Of a stretch of DNA of 64,000 bases, positions 50,331 through 59,134 are shown piece by piece. This DNA comes from Lachnospiraceae bacterium 28-4 (lineage in GTDB: Bacteria > Bacillota > Clostridia > Lachnospirales > Lachnospiraceae). The notes beneath the pieces are model-generated. The model saw nothing but the letters and a program-made list of their open reading frames with translations. It was not told the DNA's origin and made no database searches. The stretch spans positions 1,198,147 to 1,262,146 of the forward strand of contig KE159599.1 in NCBI GenBank assembly GCA_000403275.2. The letters run 5' to 3'. Position 1 is the first letter of the stretch, and every line of letters begins with the position of its first letter. The translations under genes were made by a program, and so were the position numbers.

Positions 50331-52754
50331 TTACGCGCCGCCCACTTCCTCCGGCTTTGTCGTCATAACACGGTACAGCTCGGTATCTTTGGGGAAACGG
50401 TCTACAAAGGGCAGAATGACGTTGCCATAAAATAAAAGCCCCTCGCCCGCTTCGGAATGGGTGACATAGCTCATTTGCTGCGGGGAAATATTAAGCTGCT
50501 TCGCAAGGATAGCCCGGTCGCCCGCCGCTTGATTGAGCATGAGGACAAAATCGCTGTTCTCAAAGATATTTTCCACTTCCCGGCTTGCTAAAAGGTCTTT
50601 CACGTTCTGCGTAATGGCTGTGGGTATGCCGCCCCACTTTCTGAAACGCTTCCAAATTTCGACGCTGTAAGCGGCGGTCTGTTCGTCTTTCAGTAACAGG
50701 TGAAATTCGTCCATAAAATACCGCGTGGACTTCTTCGCTGCCCGGTTCACGGTGACACGGTTCCACACTTGATCCTGCACAATCAGCATACCTAACTTTT
50801 TGAGCTGCTTTCCAAGCTGTTTAATGTCAAAGCAGACAAGGCGGTTGTTAAGCTCTACATTTGTCCTGTGGTTAAATACGTTAAGGCTCCCGGAAACGTA
50901 AAGCTCCAATGCCGCCGCGATACGCGCCGCTTCCGGCTCCGGCTGCTTCAAAAGCTCGTCGTAAAGGTCGCCCAAAATCGGCATTTTTGCCGGGTCGGGG
51001 GCTGCAAGGAAAGGACGGTACATGTTCCTAACAGCTCGGTCAATGACGGTCTTATCCACGGGCTGCAAGCCCTCCTTGCCGCCGACGATCAGCTCACAAA
51101 GGGAGAGGATAAAATCGCTTTTCAGCGCAAGCGGGTTGTCGTCCTCGGAATAGTTGAGGTTTATATCCATAGGGTTGACGTAGTGCGGGCTGGTGGGGGA
51201 AAGCCTTATCACCTGTCCCTGTAACCGCTGCACAAGGGGGTAATACTCTGCTTCCGGATCGCAGATGATTATATCGTCGTCCGTAATGAGGAAAGCGTTT
51301 GTCATTTCCCGCTTTGCAGCAAAGGATTTCCCGCTTCCCGGCGTTCCCAAGATCAAACCGTTGGGGTTTTTAAGCTGCTTGCGGTCGCAGAGTATCATGT
51401 TGTTACTAAGGGCATTTAAGCCATAGTAAAGGCTTGCGCCCCTCTGAAAAAGCTCCTGCGTGATAAAGGGGATAAAGATCGCCGTGCTGGAAGTCGTCAA
51501 GCCCCGCTGAATGGGGATAAGGTTCTCACCGATAGGGACGCTGCTCATAAGCCCCGCTTCCTGCTGGTAGTCAAGCCGGGTGAGGGCGCAGTTATATTTC
51601 TGTGCGATACCCGCCGCCGCGAAAATGTCATTTTCCAGCTTCCTTTTTGTGTCTGCCATGTTCACCACAAGGAACGTCAAGAGGAACATTCTTTCATTGC
51701 GGCTCTGTAAATCCTGCAATAGATTTTTCGCTTCGCCGCCGAACGTGGCAAGGTCGGACGGTATAATATCCATGTCGTACCCGGCGCGGACGGCTTTCTT
51801 CTGTTCCTCGATCTTCATCTTGTCAAGGTCGGTGATCTTGCGCTTGACGGTCTTGATTGCTTCCGTCTGGTCGATACTGCGGATATGCAGGTTTACGATT
51901 ACGCCCGTTTCAAGGTCTAACATATCCGCTAAGATACGGTCGTTTAACTCCGGCGCAAGTATCTGTAAGAACGATACCGCGCCGATCTTGCGCCCCATAC
52001 GGAAGTAACGCCCCTCGCCAAAACGGAAAGAGGGCGGGGCGATAAAGTCCTTTGTGGTAAGCCCGGACGGGGCAAGCCATGAGAAATCAAAACTGAACGG
52101 CTCCCCCTCCGGGTGGAATACCCCGTGCATGGTCTGTAACCGTTCGTACCCGGTCATAGGGCGGGCAGATACCCCCAGCACCTTGAAATTGTTCAGTATG
52201 TCCGTTTCGATACGGGAAAGGCGGGATTTTGCCGCGCTCATGTTGTCGGCTTCGATAGTGAACGTGATATATTTGTGCTTCACAAGCCCGTTGTTCCCTT
52301 TGGAAAGCTGGCTCCCCAGCATATCCCCGTATTCGGTACGGATAGAATTGAAAGCGTCGTCCTGCGCCGGAATGTTGATCGCCTTTTCCGCTTCCTCCCG
52401 TTTAGTCCCTTGATTGATGAAAGAAAGCTGCACCGATACGGAAGCGTCAAAGTAGTTGAGGAAGTCGCACCAGTTCTCAAAAATGGCGGTCTTGTCGTCT
52501 GCCTGTGCAAGCTGGTAGTTTATATCCTCAAAGACAATGCTTTTGCTGTATTTCCGTTCCGTTACCCGGCATATCCCGTCCGGGTACAGGTTGATGTAGG
52601 GGATCGTCTGCTGGGCGGTGTGCGCCTTTCCGTCCCCTTTTGCCTGTCTGATCGCGGCGGCGATCTGCTTCTTCTCGCTGTGGGTCAGTTTCCGCTTCGC
52701 CTTAGTTCCGGGGCTTTTTCCCGGTGCGCCGCCTTTGGTTGGTTCCTTTGACAA
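50331..52754 (-). CDS. VirB4-family conjugation ATPase
   Basis: The 807-residue cytoplasmic ATPase energises the secretion channel. Walker A is GTPGSGKS (residues 470-477 from the TTG start). Walker B lies in TRYFMDEFHLLL, and there are RKWGGIPTAITQN and LMLNQAAGDRAIL motifs. The TTG at 52754 is chosen because AAAAGGAGG lies nine bases upstream; the frame from 52844 would overlap PrgI by 143 bases. It overlaps PrgI by 53 bases. Confidence 0.93.
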   Translation of the reverse strand: MSKEPTKGGAPGKSPGTKAKRKLTHSEKKQIAAAIRQAKGDGKAHTAQQTIPYINLYPDGICRVTERKYSKSIVFEDINYQLAQADDKTAIFENWCDFLNYFDASVSVQLSFINQGTKREEAEKAINIPAQDDAFNSIRTEYGDMLGSQLSKGNNGLVKHKYITFTIEADNMSAAKSRLSRIETDILNNFKVLGVSARPMTGYERLQTMHGVFHPEGEPFSFDFSWLAPSGLTTKDFIAPPSFRFGEGRYFRMGRKIGAVSFLQILAPELNDRILADMLDLETGVIVNLHIRSIDQTEAIKTVKRKITDLDKMKIEEQKKAVRAGYDMDIIPSDLATFGGEAKNLLQDLQSRNERMFLLTFLVVNMADTKRKLENDIFAAAGIAQKYNCALTRLDYQQEAGLMSSVPIGENLIPIQRGLTTSSTAIFIPFITQELFQRGASLYYGLNALSNNMILCDRKQLKNPNGLILGTPGSGKSFAAKREMTNAFLITDDDIIICDPEAEYYPLVQRLQGQVIRLSPTSPHYVNPMDINLNYSEDDNPLALKSDFILSLCELIVGGKEGLQPVDKTVIDRAVRNMYRPFLAAPDPAKMPILGDLYDELLKQPEPEAARIAAALELYVSGSLNVFNHRTNVELNNRLVCFDIKQLGKQLKKLGMLIVQDQVWNRVTVNRAAKKSTRYFMDEFHLLLKDEQTAAYSVEIWKRFRKWGGIPTAITQNVKDLLASREVENIFENSDFVLMLNQAAGDRAILAKQLNISPQQMSYVTHSEAGEGLLFYGNVILPFVDRFPKDTELYRVMTTKPEEVGGA

Positions 52755-53106
52755 TCGCTGATACCTCCTTTTCCAGTTTCCGTTGCTTCTCCAAGACAGC
52801 GTATAAATTCTGTGTCTGATAGGGTCGCTCCTTTGGTCGGACAAACTTTGTCTGAATGATGTTCTTTATCACGACTTCAAGGGGCTGTCCGTGCTTCTCG
52901 TACATTGCCATGAGGAAGCAGGGGAGCATGACGACGATCATCACAAACGCCGCTGCGCTGGTTCCCGCGCTGTCCTTTAGCAAGAAAAAAAGCGGCAAGC
53001 CTATAATGAGTGCTGCCGCAAAACAAACGATCTGCCGCTTCGTGAGATTAAAGGCGACTTTCGTTTTTATCTTTGATAAATCCTTTGGTACGGGTACATA
53101 CGCCAT
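52702..53106 (-). CDS. PrgI-family conjugation protein (VirB3-like)
   Basis: The 134-residue protein starts MAYVPVPKDLSKIKTKVAFNLTKRQIV and has two close membrane helices (about 28-42 and 47-68). A cytoplasmic tail follows with EVVIKNIIQTKFVRPKERPYQT, the PrgI family pattern. It is the membrane partner of VirB4. Confidence 0.9.
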   Translation of the reverse strand: MAYVPVPKDLSKIKTKVAFNLTKRQIVCFAAALIIGLPLFFLLKDSAGTSAAAFVMIVVMLPCFLMAMYEKHGQPLEVVIKNIIQTKFVRPKERPYQTQNLYAVLEKQRKLEKEVSAIVKGTNQRRRTGKKPRN

Positions 53107-53125
53107 ACCGAAAACCTCCTTTCTG

Positions 53126-53662
53126 TCAGAGTTCTATGCTGTTTTTGGTTTCGTTCCCCCATGTGTCCCAGCCCGCCGTTTCCTGCCTTGCGAAAAGCTC
53201 TATCCGGGGAATGTCGCCCATAAGGGCAACGATTTTGTCCCGCGTTATATCCGGCTTTTTGCTGTGCTGCTCAATAGGGGAAATAATGAATTGATGTATT
53301 CCCGCAGACTTCCGCTTCGGGTGTCCCCGTGTGGCAAATAAGCAGAGTTCCGCGTTTCCCCGCGTCCAAAATCCCAAACCATAAAACCATGTATAGGATT
53401 TTTTATTGAGTTTCAGCCATACAAAGGCGGCGGTCTTATAGGTAAAGCCCCAAGCCTTGATAAGCCGCAGGGCTTCGGGAAGCTGGGGAAATGTCGCCCA
53501 CAAAAAAAGTGCGCTGTCCTCTGCCGCAATATCCGCGACTGAAAGCGCACATAATTCCTCTATGCTCATGGTCGGGTAGTGGTGTTCTGCCGCGCCGGAA
53601 AGCCGCTTCTGTGCGTACTTCCACGGGGGATCGGCGTAGATTATGCCGTATTTCTTTTCAAT
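53126..53662 (-). CDS. MT-A70-family DNA adenine methyltransferase with probable ATT start
   Basis: The protein contains Y-A-DPPW (D11-W14), MSIEELCALSV, FLWATFPQLPEALRLIKAWGFTYKT and ELFARQETAGWDTWGNE, the MT-A70 pattern of N6-adenine methyltransferases. An ATG frame starting at 53569 would lack the catalytic DPPW. The frame extends upstream to ATT at 53662, which lies after AAAGGAGG and overlaps the stop of a small ORF as ATTGA. ATT is therefore the likely initiator (178 residues). Such enzymes may protect the transferred DNA from restriction. Confidence 0.85.
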   Translation of the reverse strand: MEKKYGIIYADPPWKYAQKRLSGAAEHHYPTMSIEELCALSVADIAAEDSALFLWATFPQLPEALRLIKAWGFTYKTAAFVWLKLNKKSYTWFYGLGFWTRGNAELCLFATRGHPKRKSAGIHQFIISPIEQHSKKPDITRDKIVALMGDIPRIELFARQETAGWDTWGNETKNSIEL

Positions 53663-53822
53663 GGGTTCTCGTACCTCCTTTCGTCTGTGCTTCCTGCAAG
53701 TCCCCCATTATGGCAGTCAAGGCAAAGGTCAATGTATGCCCTTTGCCCGTCCCTATTGTATGGGGTTTTTCCCGCGTCAAGGTCGGGTCGTATTTTCGCC
53801 GCTTCGCTCTGAAAATCTCCAC
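53658..53822 (-). CDS. Possible 54-residue ORF coupled to the methyltransferase
   Basis: GTG at 53822 opens a basic frame (MEIFRAKRRKYDPTLTREK) that ends in TGA overlapping the ATT start of the methyltransferase. The ribosome binding site is weak, and an alternative frame across the same DNA (DLCLDCHNGGLAGS) is also open, so the coding frame is not certain. No family is recognised. Confidence 0.35.
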   Translation of the reverse strand: MEIFRAKRRKYDPTLTREKPHTIGTGKGHTLTFALTAIMGDLQEAQTKGGTRTH

Positions 53823-53840
53823 CCTGCCCTTGACACGCCT

Positions 53841-54710
53841 TTAGTGCGCCGCGAAAATTGACTTTGCAAGTGCGCCGGATTTGAACAGGGAAAAGCAGAG
53901 GATCACCGTATAAGCCGCAAGGGAAAATATCGCGCTGTGTAGGTTGTCTGCCACGGTGATATTGTTCACCAACACCGCGTAAATGCCGACGCACACCATA
54001 ATGAGGAAGCCTTGAAAACCGATAGCGAACAGGGCTTTTAAGTAGTTGTTGCCGATCTGCCCCCATTCTCTGTTTGTCATTGTTGCAAATGGGATAGGCG
54101 ACACGGAACAGTAAAGGTAAATTTCAATCATTCTGCCGTACAGGATAACCGTAATAAGCACCGACATAATTTTCATGCAAAGGCTTACAAGGCTTGTTTC
54201 CATGACAAGCAGGAGTAATTCGGGGATTTCCATTGCGTCAAGCCCGGACTGCATGGAAGCAAGGGCGGCGGCAACGTCAATTTCTGTGCTGCCGCTTATC
54301 ACCCCCGCCGCGCCGGAAACGACGTGCTGCGCAACGTCAAAGACTGCCATAGTAATATCAAAGGTGTGGGTGACAAGGTACACCGCCACCCACGCCTTGA
54401 AAAACCACTTGAAAAACATAAATGTGTCAACGTCGTGCATATTGTTCTTTTCCGTTACCATGCTGATTAGCTCCACGCATAGGACGTAAGTAATGACAAG
54501 CCCCGCTATGGGGACAATGACATTCTCTGATAACGTGCGTATCATGCTGAAAATGCCCGCGTTCCAGCCCTGCGGGGTCTGCCCTACCTCTGCGGCAATC
54601 GTGCCGACTTTCTCGTTTACGTCCCCGAACATAGTTGACAGATTCCCGTTAATGGCTCCTATGAGGATTTCCTTTATCCATTCCGTGATCGCGTCAAGTA
54701 TGCTCTGCAT
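53841..54710 (-). CDS. VirB6/TrbL-like conjugal transfer membrane protein
   Basis: The 289-residue protein has about six membrane helices with motifs AITEWIKEILIGAINGNLSTMFGDV, NVIVPIAGLVITYVLCVELI, MFFKWFFKAWVAVYLVTH and REWGQIGNNYLKALFAIGFQGFLIMVCVGIY (in parts). It matches the polytopic VirB6/TrbL-like proteins of Tn1549-type systems, which line the inner-membrane channel. It starts 20 bases after the Maff2 stop. Confidence 0.88.
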   Translation of the reverse strand: MQSILDAITEWIKEILIGAINGNLSTMFGDVNEKVGTIAAEVGQTPQGWNAGIFSMIRTLSENVIVPIAGLVITYVLCVELISMVTEKNNMHDVDTFMFFKWFFKAWVAVYLVTHTFDITMAVFDVAQHVVSGAAGVISGSTEIDVAAALASMQSGLDAMEIPELLLLVMETSLVSLCMKIMSVLITVILYGRMIEIYLYCSVSPIPFATMTNREWGQIGNNYLKALFAIGFQGFLIMVCVGIYAVLVNNITVADNLHSAIFSLAAYTVILCFSLFKSGALAKSIFAAH

Positions 54711-54729
54711 AGGCTCTTACCTGCGCTTT

Positions 54730-54814
54730 TTAGCCGAACAGCCCGGAAAGCAGGGGTACAAGGGTCATGCCGATCAGGGCAACGCCGCCGCCCGCCATAA
54801 GCTGTGTTATCCCC
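54730..54814 (-). pseudogene. Maff2 small membrane protein, C-terminal fragment
   Basis: The frame ends GITQLMAGGGVALIGMTLVPLLSGLFG, the typical second helix and end of the Maff2 family of small integral membrane proteins encoded between VirD4 and VirB6-like genes. Upstream of GITQ the frame meets a stop, and IME2 sequence begins. The N-terminal half (about 40 residues) is not in the window. Confidence 0.85.
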
Positions 54815-54856
54815 AATTAGTAGAAACAATACAGCTTTCTGGCGGGCGGCGGCACG
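54785..54856. repeat. Inverted repeat spanning the Maff2/IME2 junction
   Basis: GCCGCCGCCCGCC (in Maff2) and GGCGGGCGGCGGC (54844-54856), each next to AAGCTG/CAGCTT, face each other across about 35 AT-rich bases containing the junction. It may be part of the IME2 attachment site or a terminator for the element's recombinase. Confidence 0.6.
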
Positions 54857-54906
54857 TCAAGAAATATATATGGAGTTTTTAAGAATCCCCCCGGAGCGGG
54901 GAGCGG

Positions 54907-56571
54907 TCAGCCTGTGACCTGCTCCACTTCCGGTATGGGTTTGAGATTAAAATGAATTTCGATAGAAATGTGTCTTGTCTTATCGCTGTCTATGGTTTCA
55001 TGGACAACGATTTCTTTAATCAGGCGGTTTAAGGTGGAAGCATCCAGCTCGTTGATGTCCCGGTATTCCTGTATGGATTCCACCCACTGCCTTGCGTCCA
55101 CGGCAAGCCGGATTTCATCGGCAAGGCGTTTCCGGCCTTCCTCAACCTTGGCTTTTAATTCCGCCTGTTCCTTCTGTGTCTTTTCCAGCAGGAGATTGAA
55201 GTTTTCTTCTGTGATTCGTCCGGCTACCATATCCTCATAGAGCCGCAATACCATCTTTTCCAGCACTTCAATCCGTTCTTCGTCTTTGGCAAGAGTGCGC
55301 TCCATCGCTTCCCGCTGGTCTTTCTGCTCGGTCTGGCAGGTGTCGGTCAGCCGTCCGGCCACCGCTTCGCTGTCGGTCAGGGCAGCGGCGGCGCACTCCC
55401 GGATTTTGTTCAGCACAAGAGAATAGAGCGTGTCAAATTCAACCCGGTGCTGTGTGCAGTGCTGCTTCCCATAGGCATTATAGGTCTTGCAGGAGAAAAT
55501 CCGCTTCGGGAACTTCTCATGCGTGGTGCGGATGGTGAGAGCCTTTCCGCACTCCCCGCATTTTATCAGCCCTGCAAAGAGGTTGATTTCCCCGGATTTG
55601 CCCGGTCGCTGGCGGGATTTCAGTTTTTCCTGCACAATCGCAAAGTCCTTTTTGTCCACCAGCGGCTCATGCGTCCCCTCCACCACAATCCAGTCCTCCG
55701 GCTTCTTATCCCGGATAGTGCCGATTTTAAAGCGGTACTCGGTCTTTTGGGAAGCGATTGCGCCGGTGTAGACGGGGTTCATCAGGATTTCCTTAATCAC
55801 GGAGAAGTCCCAGACGTACCGCCCGTTTTCCGGGTCTTTCTTTTCCCATTTGGTGCGGATGTTCCGGTGTCCCCGCTTCCGGTTCCACCATGTCGGGCAG
55901 GGGTGCTTTTCTTCCTCCAGCCTGCGCCGGATGTAGTTGGGGCCGTGGCCGTCCAGCGCATATCCGAAAATCAGCCGGACAACCGGGGCGGTTTCCCCGT
56001 CAATGAGAAGGTGGTTCTTGTCCTCCGGGTCTTTCTTGTAGCCAAACGGGGCGATACAGCCGGTGAACTGGCCTTTCTGCGCCTTCAGTACATAGGAAGA
56101 ATGGACTTTCTTGGAAATATCCTTGCTGTACATTTCATTCAGGATATTTTTAAAGGGCGCAATGTCGTTGTTGTCCCGCATGGTGTCGATACCGTCATTC
56201 ATGGCGATGTAGCGCACACCGTTTCTTGGGAAGAAGTCCTCGATAAGCTGCCCGGTCTGCAAGTAGTTCCGTCCTAACCTCGATAAATCCTTTGTAATCA
56301 CAAGGTTTACCTGTTTCCGCTCAATGGCTTTCAACATCCGTTTCAGGTCGGGACGTTCCATGTTCAAGCCGGTAAAGCCGTCGTCCTGATAGACTGCCGC
56401 AACCTCCCATCCCTGCTTTTCGCAGAACTTTTCCAGCATATCCCGCTGGTTTGCGATGCTGGCACTCTCGCCCTGAAGGTCGTCGTCTTTCGAGAGCCTG
56501 CAATAGATAGCTGCCCGGAAACTCCCGGCAAGGAGTGCGTCCATCCCTGTATATTCCATTGTGTTCATCAT
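54907..56571 (-). CDS. Large serine recombinase of IME2
   Basis: The 554-residue recombinase has nucleophile S27 in AAIYCRLSKDDD and the DDGFTGLNMERPDL and LSRLGRNYLQTG motifs. A zinc ribbon (CGECGKALTIR, then CKTYNAYGKQHC) and a coiled-coil C-terminus follow. It is a different branch from the IME1 enzyme, with about 40 percent visible similarity. It is the integrase of IME2. The start is ATG-ATG at 56571 just after the preceding stop. Confidence 0.94.
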   Translation of the reverse strand: MMNTMEYTGMDALLAGSFRAAIYCRLSKDDDLQGESASIANQRDMLEKFCEKQGWEVAAVYQDDGFTGLNMERPDLKRMLKAIERKQVNLVITKDLSRLGRNYLQTGQLIEDFFPRNGVRYIAMNDGIDTMRDNNDIAPFKNILNEMYSKDISKKVHSSYVLKAQKGQFTGCIAPFGYKKDPEDKNHLLIDGETAPVVRLIFGYALDGHGPNYIRRRLEEEKHPCPTWWNRKRGHRNIRTKWEKKDPENGRYVWDFSVIKEILMNPVYTGAIASQKTEYRFKIGTIRDKKPEDWIVVEGTHEPLVDKKDFAIVQEKLKSRQRPGKSGEINLFAGLIKCGECGKALTIRTTHEKFPKRIFSCKTYNAYGKQHCTQHRVEFDTLYSLVLNKIRECAAAALTDSEAVAGRLTDTCQTEQKDQREAMERTLAKDEERIEVLEKMVLRLYEDMVAGRITEENFNLLLEKTQKEQAELKAKVEEGRKRLADEIRLAVDARQWVESIQEYRDINELDASTLNRLIKEIVVHETIDSDKTRHISIEIHFNLKPIPEVEQVTG

Positions 56572-56577
56572 AACCGT

Positions 56578-56775
56578 TTACCCGCACAATCCAGACGGAA
56601 CACGGTCACATGGAACCTCGTCTTTATTATATCTCATTTCTTGTGTTTTAGCAAGATATTCTTTATCTATTTTTCTGGTGTGTTTCTGTGCGATAAGGCT
56701 CACGAAAACGTCCGTAGCGTCCAGTTCGCCGTCAAATATTGTGGTGACATGAATCTCTGTTTTATTTTTCGCCAT
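56578..56775 (-). CDS. Small conserved protein upstream of the IME2 recombinase (65 aa)
   Basis: ATG at 56775 follows GGAGGACAACTGCCT. The product reads MAKNKTEIHVTTIFDGELDATDVFVSLIAQK and ends VPSGLCG. Small proteins of this kind often precede TndX-like recombinase genes. The function is unknown. The longer frame from 56838 lacks a ribosome binding site. Confidence 0.75.
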   Translation of the reverse strand: MAKNKTEIHVTTIFDGELDATDVFVSLIAQKHTRKIDKEYLAKTQEMRYNKDEVPCDRVPSGLCG

Positions 56776-56818
56776 AGGCAGTTGTCCTCCATAGATGAAA
56801 ACAGCCAGACAGGGAAGG

Positions 56819-57010
56819 CCGGCAACGAAGTCCGGCAACGGGCTTCAAAAAACCTTGGAACTAATCCTTGTCTGGCAGTTGGGTTATTTTATACTTTTTC
56901 TTTTATTTTTCTGTTGCTTTGGTTGTTAAAGGGGAGAAAAGCCGACAGTTACGGGATTTTGCCTGGCAACCGGCCCGGCAACGGGACAGCAACGAAGTGT
57001 GCAACGGGCT
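56819..57010. repeat. Iteron-like GCAACG repeats
   Basis: GCAACGAAGT followed by GCAACGGGCT occurs at 56822-56844 and again at 56989-57010. A further CCGGCAACGGG lies at 56975-56985, and inverted GTTGCC copies lie at about 57100-57113 inside the helicase gene. They lie between the recombinase unit and the VirE/primase genes, the place expected for a replication origin. Confidence 0.55.
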
Positions 57011-57028
57011 GTCATTTGCCGGATTTTT

Positions 57029-58450
57029 TCAGAATGGAAGCTCCATCTGCTCCGGCACTGGTGTAAATCCCTCCGGGGTTTTTCCCGCCCCGTTGCCAGT
57101 GTCCGTTGCCAAGGCACAAGCGTCAGCTTTTGCCTTTTGTTCCCGCTCCCATCCTTTTTGTCTGCCGTACCCGGCAAACATACGGGGATTGGAGAAATAA
57201 TTCCAGCCGGTGACGCACTGGTTCATTATCTCGTTGATTTCCCGTATCTCCCATTGTTTCGGCTCGTCAAAAGCGTGGTTTAAGGCTTCTTTGTAAAGCT
57301 GTTTGGAGCAGACGGTATCGCCGGGGTAGCTGTCAAGGAAAGCCTGAATCATCCCGGCTTTGGTGTCCTCCGGCATAAAGTCCCGCTGGTGTTCTTTTAG
57401 ATAGCGCACCATTTCCGGGCTGAATGTCAGCTTCCATCTGCCGCTTCTGTAAATCTCCATCGCTTCCGCCCATACTTGGTTTAAATAGGCTCTGGAAGCG
57501 GCTTCGTCCTCTAAAATATGGATTTCCGCCTGCTCCGGGCATACCTGTATGGGAATAAAACGGCGGTTGCCGGAGCGGTCAAGGGGCAGGAAGTCAAGGG
57601 CGTTGGACGTGCCGCCGAACACGCACTGCCTTGGGCGGTCTGCCGGGTGGGTTTCGTAAGGTATCTTGTAGACTTCCTTCTGGCGGCTCAAAAATGACTT
57701 GATTTCCTCTATGCTCTTGGCGTTTGCCGTGGCAATCATTTCCGACATCTCGATTATCCAGTGGCCTTGCAGCTTGCGGTATACATTGTCATCGTCCAGC
57801 TTCCGCAAATCATCGGAGAACCACTCATCTTTGACCGCCAGCAGACGGAAGAAGGTGGACTTCCCGGCTCCCTGACCGCCTACCAGACAGAGCATGACTT
57901 CAAACTTACAGCCGGGAGAAAATGCCCGGTGGATGGCTCCCAACAAGAACAGGCGCAGGGATTGGAAAGTATAATCGTCCTCACCGGCTCCCAAAAAATG
58001 CCGCAGGCAGGAGCGTATCCGTTCGGTTCCGTCCCATGTCAGGCTGTTTAAATACTCCCGGACAGGGTGGTAGCTGTTCTGGTGGGCGGCAAGGTCGGCG
58101 GCATCCTGTATCTTTTTTTCGCTTGTCAGGCCGTAGGTTTCTTCCAGATACAGACGGATATATTTCATGTCCGTATCGGTCATGGGGCTGCCCGGAGTCC
58201 TCTTGTAGCCGACAGGCTTTAAAATATCCGTGCGGTCAGTCAGAAGGTTATAAGCAACCGCCCCGGACAGGAGCGGGTCGCACTGGAACACGGTCAGGCA
58301 GTTGCTTATGCTGTTGCGGAAGCCGCCTTTTTCGGTGGTTTCCAGCAAAGCCTTGACGTCCTCAACGCTCCGGGGCGGCCCAGTGCTGTCTGCCATGTTC
58401 ACTAGTTCCTGCCGTATCTGCGGCGGTAAATTCTGCCATTCGCCTTTCAA
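57029..58450 (-). CDS. VirE-family (virulence-associated E) replicative helicase-like ATPase
   Basis: The 473-residue protein has an N-terminal domain and a C-terminal SF3-like ATPase with Walker A GGQGAGKST (191-199), FSDDLRKLDDDNVYRKLQGHWIIEMSEM and FGGTSNALDFLPLDRSGNRRFIPI (in parts), the VirE pattern. Such proteins act with a primase in replication of phage-like or plasmid-like elements. TTG at 58450 follows GTGAGGAACC; an ATG at 58396 is an alternative. It overlaps the primase gene by 89 bases. Confidence 0.88.
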   Translation of the reverse strand: MKGEWQNLPPQIRQELVNMADSTGPPRSVEDVKALLETTEKGGFRNSISNCLTVFQCDPLLSGAVAYNLLTDRTDILKPVGYKRTPGSPMTDTDMKYIRLYLEETYGLTSEKKIQDAADLAAHQNSYHPVREYLNSLTWDGTERIRSCLRHFLGAGEDDYTFQSLRLFLLGAIHRAFSPGCKFEVMLCLVGGQGAGKSTFFRLLAVKDEWFSDDLRKLDDDNVYRKLQGHWIIEMSEMIATANAKSIEEIKSFLSRQKEVYKIPYETHPADRPRQCVFGGTSNALDFLPLDRSGNRRFIPIQVCPEQAEIHILEDEAASRAYLNQVWAEAMEIYRSGRWKLTFSPEMVRYLKEHQRDFMPEDTKAGMIQAFLDSYPGDTVCSKQLYKEALNHAFDEPKQWEIREINEIMNQCVTGWNYFSNPRMFAGYGRQKGWEREQKAKADACALATDTGNGAGKTPEGFTPVPEQMELPF

Positions 58451-59009
58451 GGTTCCTCACTTCCTTTCCGTGTCCTGTGATAAGCGCCGCCCGCTCCGGA
58501 AGATCCCCCGAGAGAAGCACGTCCATCAGGTATTCCACCCGGCTCATGTTCTGCATGGCTTCCACAAACCGGGGGTTCCATGCTTCATCGGGCTGGCGTG
58601 GGGCGTATTCCTCCTTCCAGCGGCGCAGGAGATGGTAATAGTCGGACAACACCCGGAAACAATGCCGCTCCATACGCTTAAATTTCTGTTCCTCCCTTTC
58701 CCTCCGCAAACGTGGCCGGATGGGCGGCTTCCCGGCATTCCTCCCATCCTCATAGGGGATGGAGAAGTCCTGCGCCAGCATGAGGGCGGCTTCCTTACTG
58801 CCGATTCCATAAAAACGGGAAACAAAGTCAATCACGTCCCCGGTGGCTCCGCAGCCGAAACAGTAAAAGCGGCGGTCAACCTTCATGCTTGGGTTCTTGT
58901 CGTTGTGGAACGGGCAGACGCACATCCCATTCCGGTTTACATGGATTCCATAATGCTCCGCAGCCTGCCTTGTGGTGACGGACTGCTTCACGGCTTCAAA
59001 TACGTTCAA
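58362..59009 (-). CDS. CHC2 zinc-finger primase domain protein
   Basis: The 215-residue protein begins MNVFEAVKQSVTTRQAAEHYGI and has a CHC2 zinc finger (C32-P-F-H35, C50-F-G-C53: CVCPFHNDKNPSM, FYCFGCGATGDVIDFV) as in DnaG. The catalytic Toprim domain is absent, and the rest is helical. With the VirE protein it forms a replication module that could let IME2 persist as a circle after excision. Confidence 0.9.
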   Translation of the reverse strand: MNVFEAVKQSVTTRQAAEHYGIHVNRNGMCVCPFHNDKNPSMKVDRRFYCFGCGATGDVIDFVSRFYGIGSKEAALMLAQDFSIPYEDGRNAGKPPIRPRLRREREEQKFKRMERHCFRVLSDYYHLLRRWKEEYAPRQPDEAWNPRFVEAMQNMSRVEYLMDVLLSGDLPERAALITGHGKEVRNLERRMAEFTAADTAGTSEHGRQHWAAPER

Positions 59010-59032
59010 TAGGCGTTTCCTCCTGATAATCC

Positions 59033-59063
59033 CAACGTGAGCGACACAATGTCGTTCACGTTG
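59033..59063. repeat. Near-perfect 14-bp palindrome upstream of the primase gene
   Basis: CAACGTGAGCGACA (59033-59046) and TGTCGTTCACGTTG (59050-59063) pair with one mismatch around CAA. It lies in the gap between the MobA stop and the primase start and could be an operator, a terminator without T-run or a replication hairpin. Confidence 0.6.
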
Positions 59064-59134
59064 TCTGTAAATCCATCTTGTTTAAAATGAAAAAGCACCT
59101 GCCAGCGATTTCCAATCACAAAACAAGTGCCTGT

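Noticed and set aside
53641-54066. 141-codon minus-strand frame overlapping the VirB6-like gene
   Set aside because: Its first half is antisense-frame sequence of the membrane protein gene. Only the last part could be coding, and another frame there ends in the ATTGA overlap with the methyltransferase.
55447-56277. 276-codon open frame on the plus strand inside the IME2 recombinase
   Set aside because: Antisense to an intact serine recombinase with all motifs; no start signal.
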